Shown here piece by piece: positions 26,801-38,800 of a DNA stretch of 64,000 nucleotides. The first letter of the stretch is position 1. Each line of letters begins with the position of its first letter. The notes under the pieces were generated by a model. The model did no database searches, was not told the origin of the DNA, and worked only from the letters and a program-made list of their open reading frames with translations. The position numbers and the translations under genes are program-made. This DNA comes from Antedon bifida. Lineage: Eukaryota > Echinodermata > Crinoidea > Comatulida > Antedonidae. The stretch is taken from positions 18,414,001 through 18,478,000 of the forward strand of contig OY727102.1 of the NCBI GenBank assembly GCA_963402885.1, read 5' to 3'.

Positions 26801-29800
26801 TACTGTTTACCACTGAGTTTGATCCATTTTTCTATAAATTGGTGAAATAAAATAAAATTTCAACACTGTACATAGTACTAGTATGAGTTACAAAGCAAAA
26901 CAATCTCCACATTCATAGTCTGAATTCATTATAAAATGAATGGTCAATGGTTTCAATACAAAGGATTGTTTCTCCTGATTAGACAATGAATTAATTAAAC
27001 AGTAATTAACCTTTTGAAACCTAGTACTAACTAAAGAATTCAGTTACTGTATCACTTCAGGGAGTTAGTTATACCTCCCTGAACCGTTACTATGTTATTG
27101 TGTTTTAAGCGATTGTCTTACTATATATAATAGTTTTATTTTATATCACATAGCAAGTCATTTGATGCTTGATTGGTTTTTGTACTTGTAATCGGTCTTA
27201 ATTTAAATGACTTTACTTTTTCAAAAAAGAAAAAGAAAGAAACTTTAAAGATATATTGTCCCCCTACAACATAGAAACAAACATTGTGTACAGTATTTGT
27301 CCTTTAAGCTGCAGAACAGCGGATTCAACCAAGTAAAACAAGAATATGTAAGAAATAATAATTGATACAATTCCAGTCACGCCAAAAGCGACAAGATAAA
27401 ATAGCCCAACATTCCAGTGTCTCGGGAAAAAATTAACTAGATGTTGAAAAATCAATTTACACACACTTTTTTGCAAAATAATAGTAAATTATAAGGGTCT
27501 TTAAGAACTGTCCCTTGGGGTAAGCTTAAACAGTCAAAGATAAGATTTTAGTTGGGCTGGTCTTGTCTGTTAGATATAAAAATATAAAAATTGCTGTGTA
27601 ATTTGTGCTGTAAGGATAATAACAACTAGAGAAATGCCTTTAAGATGGTGTTGAAAAGAAATGCTGATGAACTAAACAATTAAGCAACTAAAAAACATCA
27701 CAAAGTGATAACTGTTTAGCTTCAAATTATAAACACAACTCAGGATTTTGAGAAAGGAGAAGAGAACATTTCATTGAGAAGGCATGGTGCTGAAAAGAAA
27801 TGCTGATAAACTAAACAAAGCAATTGTATCTACTAAAAAACATTACAAGTGATGAATTGTTAGTTTCAAAATTATAACACAACAAAAAACACAAATCCAG
27901 GAAGAAGTGAAGAGATGGTGTACAACAGACAGTCGCTTGGAAAAGGATGAAAATATAATAAAATCCTGATCCTGATGTTCTAGATGTTTATATATTTTTT
28001 TGAAAGAACATTCATCAAAATAAAAAATAAGGAAAGAACCAACAAATCACTTACTTCTAATTTTGATTTGAAGAATGATGCTCCCATTCCAATAAGTCTT
28101 AATAAAACCTGTAATAAAGAACAAAGTTCAAAAGTGTGTTAAATATTTATTTACTGCTACTTCAATAAGTGTTTTTTTAATTAAAAAATCAGCATAAAAG
28201 ATTTGAAGTTACATATTCAAATTCATTAATTTTCTTTATTTCAGATAGTACAGTACATCCATTATACAAAACAAAAAGAAAACATTTCATCAAGAACAAA
28301 AACAACCTAAAACAATTATTTAGGCATATTTTTAAAAATTCTAAGTTCAACTACAGTAAAATCTCTATTAAAGAGACACCTTCAGAATCTAGATGCCATC
28401 TTAAAAACATATTTCCCTCGCTTTTAACAAATGTTTTTAAATCTTCTGTATAGTGATAAATTAATCAATTCATAATAGAATATATATAGTTAACATGAAC
28501 TTTGTAGATTTTGTAAAATACAGGTGCACCAATATTCATGAATGCATAATTTATACAATTGCCTATTTAAATTTTTTTCTAAGAAGTCACCCACCATCGA
28601 TTTTGGTAGATCACCAATGTAAAGATATTGGTATAGGGCCAGATGGTAATGGACTAATTAAAGACATATTACCAAGGTTATCGACTTTCATATCAAAAGT
28701 ATAGGATGTTTGTGATAATTAACAGTTCCTTGACTAATCTAGAAAATGTCGTAGACTTAGCCTCTACACCAGCAAACGCCTGTCACAACCCCAAAAGGAT
28801 TTACTAAGACATACACTAGACGATAGTAGGCCTACCTAGAAATAAGCTAGCGTTATATGTCAATTTTCTATGCAGTTAAACATGAACATAAAAGGAAGCT
28901 AAGGAAATTGTTGAGTGGAAAAGAAATTAAAAGGATAAAGTAATATAAAGTGGGTAAAAGTTCGAAGGTTAGAAAATGGATTGATATAGAGTGTATGTCA
29001 TCATAAAAATAAGAAAAATGTAATTTGTTAATTACAAAAGAATAAACTTTAAGATGATGGTGGAAGATTTTTATTTTTATTGTTTTAAAGTATGCAGTTT
29101 TCTTAGCTTAATATTCAAAACAGTAACATATGCAAAATGGGTGCATTCTGATGTTTTTATCCTGTATAAATATATATTTTAACTAATTAGGCTAACAAAA
29201 TAGAGCTGTCAATAAATTATTTTTTTTACCAAAACTAAATGCGAGTCGAAATTATGCATTCTTTCTCATGTGACTAACCTACATACCCACCCACACACTG
29301 TTATCCCTTGATAGGGGTCATTCCTCACCCCTCCTCCTCCACCCTCCCACACACAAAGTAGAAAGCTCATTTACGATTGGTTGGTAATTGATCCCTGGTG
29401 AATTTCATGAAAAGAAGTTGCTTGTCTCAATCAACGGATGTGAATGATTGGCAACGGTTTAATGGAACGAATCATGTGACGGGATCGAAATAATAATTGA
29501 TTAATTCACTGCCTTGGGTTAGGCAATCTCCTCACTTATAACATGGAAACTAGAAGATTTACAATGGAACTGTGTAGTGATATGTACTGTATACATATTC
29601 CACACCCTGCCGAAAGCAAATAAACCAGGGAACCATTTTTAAAATTTTTTTTCATTTTTGTTTGTTAAATATTTAATAAATAATTTAATCTAAAAAAAAA
29701 ACAAAATTATTATCATTTTCATATTAGGCAGTTTTAGGCACCTTTTATCCCAAACTTCAAGTGTTAGACATTTCTAAACAAGGTCATATAGATGGCTGCA

Positions 29801-32800
29801 GTCGCGTGCTCAAGTTAGTGTTTACCGACCAACCGACCGACATAGTGAGCTGTAGAGTCACGCGACTAAAAGTGTAATTAACTTATGAATAGCATTCGTA
29901 ATGTAGAATAAACATGAGAAGGGAATACATATTGCATTAGATATCAGTATCCAAAGTCCAACAAAATACTGGATTATTACTAAGCTCTTAGAAATGAAAT
30001 TAAATTAAAATAATTGATACCAGATACATAATTAAGATTTAATATTAAAGCATTCATTCCACGTAAAAATAATGTTATGGCACATGGTAACATCAACAAA
30101 TCGGATTTGACGAGCTAAACAAAAGCTTTGTTCTTTGTTTGCTATTAATCAATAGCTGAATAAACTACATTAATATTCAGAAGAATATATGGACATGATG
30201 ATGTCATATCACCATATTTGGGATATTTACTGCCATCTTAGATGACGCGTTATTAATTTTAATTTTTTTTTGAAGAGGGAAATCAATGGAAACTTGTCAG
30301 ACACATTTGGATATTAAAGTGAATACCGTATACTTTAATTTTTACACATCAAATTAATTGTATGAATTTATGAATATTGTTCAAATTAAAAAGAAAGTAA
30401 ATTTGTAGTTAAATTTTGCATTTCAAATTTGCATGAGAAAATAAATATTTTAATTGTACACTCTTATAATAATATTATATATTAATTTTTGACCAGATGA
30501 AATTGACTTGAAATTGAGAATGTATATTTTTAGCTATGGATTCAAAATTATATTTTAAATATTATACATTTGTAAACACGCCGAACGTTTTGCAATTTTT
30601 AAAGTAGTTTATATTTTAAATGTTTTTAATATTAAACTTTAGCTAACTATTAATGCTTTATTGTAAGTGCAAAAAAGAGCCTGCCAAACCTCTGTCAATG
30701 ACCTTTAACCTAATGTTGTACAGTTGTATATTAAATTATTGATATAATGTTATCTAAAAGCAAAGGGCAAGAGTATAAACATATATATAACTTTGAATTA
30801 ACTTATCTAATACGAGCCATAAACAGTTTCTTGGCACAAACAGTAAACCTTTCATAAAGTCAGTATTAGTGCAAATAAATTACATCATCACTGATTTCAC
30901 AAAAAAAGGTACAAACCGAAACATTATGATAGCAACAAACATGAATTTGTTCGTATGAGAGCTTGATCTTGGTTTTGGCAACTTAAGAGGCCCTCCAACA
31001 CTGAGACAGGGAGACTTAGGGTCCTCGTTGGGGCAAAGTTATTGGCTTTGGCGTTTTTAGCACTTTCAACATATTTTAAAGCTTGCATAAAGTTCAGATT
31101 TACTGTAAATACCATACTTCTAATTCCGACTTTCATGAACAAGATTGATAAATTTGTGATAAAACAAAAGGCAGCCCCGGCAGACGACAGCACCTTGTCG
31201 AACATAAACTTGTTTAAAGGACAGTTTCCTAAATGTATATTTTTTTTCTCACTTTATTGTATTCAGAATTGTATTTTTTTGTCTAGACCCTTGAGTCCAG
31301 GGTCCTGAGTTTAACCAGTGAGCGCTCATAGCCGCCAGGCCACTGCCCTTTGTCATATTAACATAAAGCAATAAATATATTAAATCTATTAGAAGATGTG
31401 TTATCTTATCTCCGCCATCAGTATACATGCACTTTCTGTAAGTATACTAATAACATGATAACGTTAATGGCCATATGGAGCAGCCCTCTCTAATTCATTG
31501 GAAATCTTGTATTGCATTGAAAAGCAAACATAAGTTTAGTTGTACAAAGTGGAACATCCTGGAATTGTGAACCAGATGCCTGTTATCCCACATGGTTGAG
31601 TCAAGGTATTACAATTTTGGAATATCTCCGCTAGTGTTAAACACCTGTGGTCCTCACTAAAAGGAAAGGTGCCCACCAATCCTTTCTACAATCTGTTTCC
31701 TTCCTCAATCAGTCTCCTCCCCAATCTTTTCCTCCTCCCCAATTCTTTCCTCCTCCTCCCCAATCCTTTCCTCCTCCCCAATCCTTTCCTCCTCTCCAAT
31801 CTCTTCCTTCTCCCAATCTTTTCCTCCTCCCCAATCCTTTCCTCCTCTCCAATCTTTCCCTCCTCTCCAATCTCTTCCTTCTCCCAATCCTTTTCTCCGC
31901 CCCAATCCTTTCCTCCTCCCTAATCTTTTCCTCCTCCCCAATCCTCTCCCTTTCCCCAATCCTCTCCCTTTCCCAATCAATCTCCTCTCCCAGTCCCCTG
32001 TCCTTAGTTTACCGTTATCATACTTACTTCAACAATAAAAACAGATAAAATACTAAGTGTTGTGGCTGATAACGCCTCAAGTAAGGTCTCCATATCCAGT
32101 CCATCAGACCGTACTAAAAGAGAGAAAAAACAATTATAATACAAAGTATAAATTATAAAAACTGAATGGATATAATATGATATTCAAAGTTTAATGTTGC
32201 TACTGTTTTTTTCTCATGGTAATATCACAGATTGAAATTCTGTTTTAAATTTTAAAAACTTATTTTTTTTATGAAAGTTGATAAGTGTTTATTATTATTA
32301 TTATTATGATTTTTATTATTTTTTAAAATTGTAACCTAATAATTGTATGTTTATGGCTTTGTGTAAAAACAGCAAAATAAGATTGCCATCTTTAAATTAA
32401 ATTTGTCTTTATCTAATTGTGAAATTCAACTCTGAATATGAATTCTATACTGCATCATACAGTCACAAAGGATACATTCACTTCGTACTAGTTTAATTTA
32501 AATTCAAATTTTAATTAAAGAAACAGGCCACTTATCTGTAGACTAAACATATACTGTATACAAAATGCGATCATACAGTACACATAGCTAATTAATGAGG
32601 TTTGCATAGCTGAAATGTACATTACAGTTATACTGTACTATGAGTCGTATCAATATTCAATGGGAAAAATGGACAAATTATATATTTTATTAAGTGAATT
32701 AATTTACAATATTACAATTATTATCATAGCATTATTATAAGTCAAGGTTGCTTTTTAACATACTGTAACAATAACAATTATCATTTATAATAAATATTTA

Positions 32801-35800
32801 TTAAAATTTAATTAATTATTTAATAAGTTAATTAGAAATTTTACTCTTTATTCAGTTATAATGCGGTACCAGCAAGATGTAGGTCGTGACCTGTTTTGAC
32901 AGTAGTCTGCCAATTGTGTCTGATATTAGGATTAGAATTTTTTACAAGGGAGAAATCAGTATAAGTGACAGATACAGGATTTTGTAATGTAGGGGACAGG
33001 GCCTAAAGATGGTAAAATAAAGTGCTCAACTGAACCTACAGTAATGTCATATTTTTTGCAATTGTACTGTATATTTTAAAATACCGGAAACTGAACATAA
33101 TTTTTTCACAAAATCCTTTTATTGATAGATTTTTCTAGATTTTTTGGCTATGTCTAAATATACCACAATAATTATTCTACAACCAGAATTAACAAAGATG
33201 TCCACATCATTTCAGAATTTCAAACAACCTGAAATGACTATGATGATGCATCTGTTTTTGTATTCTCATTTTAATATTTGTTCAATCAATAATATAAAAC
33301 GAACAGTCATATAGTTAGTCATCTAATGCAGTTATAACAACAATGGATCATAGAGCTTGTTAAATATAGTAGATTTGATCTACTGTATTTCACACGCTAT
33401 ACATAGATTTGATTGGTTAATTTTGTATAAGTAGCATGCTTTATCTTCTCCAAATTCAAATACTATTGTAGCTTTTTGTTTTATACAATTTTGAAAATTT
33501 TGTTCAGTGGGATCAAAATCCAACCTGTACAGTAACTGCTCTATTCCGCGGCCAAAACTAAAGCTCCTCCATTTTGTCGTTTCCTTTGTTCGGCAGTGTA
33601 AAAGTGGCCCATCATTTAATAATTTACTGTATCTGTATGATACACACCAGGGTTTTATTAGTTTAATGTATAAATCTGATTATAGATCTTGAATATTTGT
33701 AACTAAAAATTATAATATTATTTGATAATCATATTTATGCAAGTCATTACCATAATAAAAACATACCTTGTATGATGCCAAGTTCGACTAGTAACTCTGT
33801 TGTCGTGGCAACTATGCATATAAACACTAGTAATAATACGGCCACTTGGACGATGATACTGTTCATTATATTCTCTAAAGCTGATTGCTTTCTATAAAAA
33901 GAAAAATTGTCATGAATAATTAATAATCTTGGTCGCATTTTGGTGTAGTTTGTTATACCATTTGTGTAGAGGGGTAATATTCAAGTTATATCTTGCTCTT
34001 TAAGGAGGGTAGGCTATTGTCAGTTTATCCAGGTAATTTGGCACAAAATAGACACCGGAATAACTAATAATCTTGCTTGCATTTTGGTGTAAACAAACTT
34101 CAACAAACCACTACTGTTACAAAGATCAGTTTGTTATCCCATTTGTGTAGAGGGTAATTTTCAAGTGTTATCTCGCTCTTCAAAGAGGGTATAGGCTATT
34201 GTTGGTTTATCCAGGTAATTTGGCAAGAAATACTTTATTATAAAAGAGATACCAACTAATTTTAACATGAATGTTGATAAACAAATTACTATGACTGTAT
34301 CATTGTATATCAACATTGAGTACATTAATAAAATCCAGGTTTTAATAGCATTACTGAACATTCTAATTTTGATTTGGTATGCAATGCAAACAGTAAAGTT
34401 GATAAAGGGCTTCAGCAACCTACAACCATCCCTCCTCTAACCCACCCCCCTCTTCTCCTTCCTACATTAAAATCTCTGTCAGTCACAAATAATAATTGAG
34501 ATAAAACAAGACATAACTGAATGGCCAAATGAACTAATGAAATAATGTAAATATATTCAAAACAGGGTAATTACAATTTGTTTATAAAATTAAATATGTC
34601 CTTTTGTTAAAATATTTAATAAATATTCTTTACATATTATAATTATTACAGTATATTATTATTGTTGCATTAATGTTATTGTTGAATTAATTAAATTTAA
34701 CATTGTATTGAATTTAATATTATATTACTACATTAATATTCACATTGTCAATACAAACAACATGTGTTTTTATTATTGATTTGTACTTTATTATGTTAAA
34801 ATTGAATATAATATTTTTAATCTGTATGTTGCTATGCCTGTGAGTCACATAGAGCTCTATTGTCTCTTTAGACGCCCTGAATTTTATGTAAAATACATAA
34901 ATGAAAATGTTCCTGAAAGTCAGTGTAATTTACAATGCTTTGTTCTTTCTATGTATATCAAGGGAATTAATGAAGTCACTTATTAGTAGAATAAAGCGAA
35001 AGCCACAGGGTGACTCCACCTTAATGTGGCTTAGGATCAATTTAATTAAGATCTGTCTGGAACAATGAACAAGAATATAAGAATTGTCTTTGTTAACACC
35101 TGCCTGCATGTCTGATCATAGAGGAAATAACTAGAAATATACAGACCTCCGTGGTCTGATGTAGCTATAAAAGGATAAAGTATACACTTTTTTTAACTTT
35201 AACCCATTTTATAAAAGCATTCAGACTGAAATTGTTGTATCAAATCAACATATAAACTTTATATATAACTTGAATTGTTTTTATTCAACTTCAGATGTTT
35301 ATTTTCGTGGTATAGCAAAAATTATCCACTACATTTTTTTTTCACTTCCTAGGGAGTCACTGGATATGGTATTGCACTGGTAAAACAACCTAACTACTGA
35401 AAAACAGAATTTCGCCAAATTTTGTATTTGGCTATTTTAAGAGAAATTCATGTTTTTTCGTTGTGATTTCAGTTACATCAGAGCCTAACACCTGAAGATA
35501 TCTCTCTCATGAAACAGTCTGTTAGTGTTAATAAATATGTTGAAATATCAACCTGAGTCTTGATTTTTCATTAATATTTGTTTTATGTATAATTAACCAG
35601 ATATTAAATTTAAAATTCATGCCTGTACCTATGCTTTAATATCAACAAGAAGATTTTTTCTTACATATTGTTTCAATTCACTTTAATTCAATTTAATAAA
35701 ATACTGGACATCTTTTTTGGAGGACAAAGCTGTGACTTATTGTGTCTTTCTAACACAATGAATATCCTGTATTATTATCATGGGGTGTAAATAAATAATT

Positions 35801-38800
35801 TGGAAATTCTGAAAAATAAAATAAGTGTAATTATGAAATAAATCTCTCTTTGTCTGAATAAAGACTATATCCCGAATTTCTCATCCTTGTTACACTTTTT
35901 CTTGGTATTGGTAACTAAAGAAAGAACCAATTGCGTATACTAATATTTATTCAACAAAACAAACAGACTGTAAAGACTACACAAAGGGCATTCATAAGAA
36001 AACCTATTAAAGAAGAATTACACAAGTTTATATACTTTACTCTATGCTTTATTTATTTTAATTCTTATAATTTCAATGTCAACCACCTTACACAGTGCCA
36101 CATGTACAAGGCAATGACCTAAATGAACATATTTTGATATCGATATAAAACATTTTATGAATAATATTATTTAAAAATTATTAACCATTGGAATATAATT
36201 AATTAGTAATAAAAATGTTCATTGTATGTACTTTTTTCAGAAATTGTGCAACAGAGAAACAAAGACAAAAAGGTACTTATTGATAGTAGTACAGTAGGCT
36301 TACCTTTAAATTGTCTTTTTTAACAAAATATTTTGTAATTTTATGATTATTTAGTGTAACCTATCAGAATATATTTTTATAAATAAATGAGTTAGTGAGT
36401 TTAACCTACGTTATTTAGATATAGTACTTATACAAACTCTAAAGCTCTGTCTACACTAACAAATGTATGTGACAACAAAATGTGATGTGCCCATATATGG
36501 ATATTAGTCATATCACTAATATATTTGGGAATATCACTACCATATTTGGCCACATCACACTTTTTTTGTCAAACTAGTTTGATAGTGTAGACAGAGCTTT
36601 AGGCCTACAGTACCTTTAACTTGCTTTTTTTTTTTTAATTTTTTAATTTTTTGTAACCTATTTAGCAGAATATGTTGTTTAAATAAAATGTTCACCTCCA
36701 TTACTTTGATATATTATAGTACTTTACATAGTGTAAAGGTGGTACAATAAAAAATGTTTTTTTTTTCTGTTCAACAACTTGTTTACAAGACAAAATATAG
36801 TAATCTTATTTCGTATAATTCAAAGCAAAATGATGATATTGATTATTAATACACTGTTGTGTACAGTGTTAATTATGATAATTAATGTAATTAGATTTTC
36901 AAAACAAGCTGTTCTTTTAATTTAAAATAATAAGGCTCTATTTTATTTACCATTTAAGTAGGTCACATAATGAATGAAGTCTTGGTATGGTGTCTGTTAC
37001 GGAGACTGACTTAATTTATATGCATTTTCGAGTAGAAACATACGGCAATGTGATCGAACAAAATATTTTTAATTTAAATATTTAAATTATAATTCATGGG
37101 GTTTTTAATTTATAGAAAACAAATATTCACTACTTTGTGTATTATTGTATCTTTGTTTATTAATTTCAAATATTAAAATGTACAGCACTGATGAACGAAT
37201 TTTTCCCGTAAGCTACAGTAAGTACTTGTTTTTATTAGTTTATCCTGGCAAATGACGGCATCATAGTCGCTATACTTGAACTCTACAGAAGAAACTGCAA
37301 GTTATGAAGGACAATACAACGTAGAAAGATGCCAAGGGAATAAAGATAACATTAGTTTATTTGCGGCCTAGCCTGGCAGAGAGGTTTCCAATCTTCTACA
37401 TTTAATAGTTGTTGAAAATGAAAGCTAGATAAGAAGTTTCCTAAATGGATCATAACTTTCTTTTTAAAACTTTCCAATGAATTATATGGAAAATCTATAA
37501 AAACGGATTTCTAAAAAAAAAACTATATTCTTTTCTGTCGGGAAAGTTCTTAAAAACGTAGTAATTAGTAATAATACCCAATTCACATGTAAACATACAT
37601 GTAACAAAATACTAAACAAACAATCTCCCAGGATAATCTTACCGAATTTGAATGCTATATTTATTAGCTACGTAGTCTGTCACCATGTAATGTAAATGCC
37701 GTATAAAAACTCATAAGATACATGGGTATACAGTATACTGCAGTTTACATTGATGTTACAGTGATGTAATGGGGGTTGTTGATTACAGACTTGTGTTCCA
37801 AGCAGTGGGTTAACGCAGAGGCTGGTATAGGGACCCTAAACGGCCCTCCAACGCTTGGATGTTTTTAGCCTTTTTCTACATATTTTAATGTCTGTTTATT
37901 CCTTTGGGCTTCAATAAGCGCCAGAGCCCACAGAGTTTAGATAGTCAGCGCTCATAGCCTTTATGCCACTGATTCCGAGATTTTACATTGAAAACACTTT
38001 CACACATTTGTATCAAAGGTACTGTAACAATTTATTATGTTACATTTTGACATAAGATTTTTGTAGTGTCGTGTAAAAGTTATTTGATACATTTAGTGCT
38101 GGTGTATAATTGTGAATGTAAAAAAGTCTACCCTCTGTCTACATTATAATCAAACTAGTTTAACAAAAAAAAGTGTGATGTACCCAAACATTACATTTTT
38201 TTGTCACATCAATTTTGATAGTGTAGATAGAGCTTAAGAAATCGCTGATAATTACATAAACTTCTTCCAATCAATAAATCACCTGCCATTCACCCCAAAC
38301 AACCTCTTTATATCAGGGAGTTGTACAGTACTCCCTGTTTATATCCATATAACCAAGATCTAGCCTGCCACCCACTTTTAATATAGTACCGCCTTACTGT
38401 AACCATTCAGTACAGTACATTATTAATATAAGTAATTGGAATGTGCCATTAAAAAAATTGCACCTGAACGTTTTTGTTTTTCATTCTGCTTCGCGGACAT
38501 CGTAAATAATTTGTCATGTATAACAGAGATTAGTTTCCTGTACGGCAGATGAAACCATTGATTTTACTGTATCTTTCCGTTTCTATTTGAAAAGAAAACC
38601 TATACTCGCATTCACTCGGTATTAAATATTTAATTATTGAAAACAAAAATAGAAAAAATTAATGTTATATCTTTGCACATGTTATCCAGGGAAATTTAAA
38701 ATAAATATCAAAGCTTGTGAAATAATACAGAACAGTTTAAATGAATAATGAATAAGGCTAATTAGTACTGTAAGATACAGTATAACCCCTACATAATAAG

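Larger units (their letters stand above)
19752..28054 (-). other. Intron 5 (8.3 kb)
   Basis: Large intron between the S2-loop and S3-S4 exons. It holds a CRE/CCAAT cluster (20079-20100), tandem duplications (20977-21320, 25598-25900, 27644-27915), a family A MITE (22287-22422), half-copies of MITE B (26477-26590, 27243-27285), a tRNA-like relic (26290-26350) and one coding-like plus-strand ORF (25927-26109). Other ORFs are unconvincing. Confidence 0.6.
28109..32027 (-). other. Intron 4
   Basis: Holds a dispersed repeat (30988-31350) and the pyrimidine minisatellite (31686-31995) next to exon 4. Short ORFs (28495-28704 plus, 30924-31205 minus) have no family signature. Confidence 0.6.

Noticed and set aside
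30924..31205. Minus-strand ORF with a protein-like hydrophobic stretch, considered as an extra TMEM266-like exon
   Set aside because: Exons 4 and 5 already join in phase across it, and parts of it recur at 37815-37975 as a dispersed repeat.
31647..32048. Ser/Pro/Phe-rich ORF of 133 codons (and the Gly/Arg/Glu-rich frame opposite)
   Set aside because: Both translate the pyrimidine minisatellite; other frames are open too.
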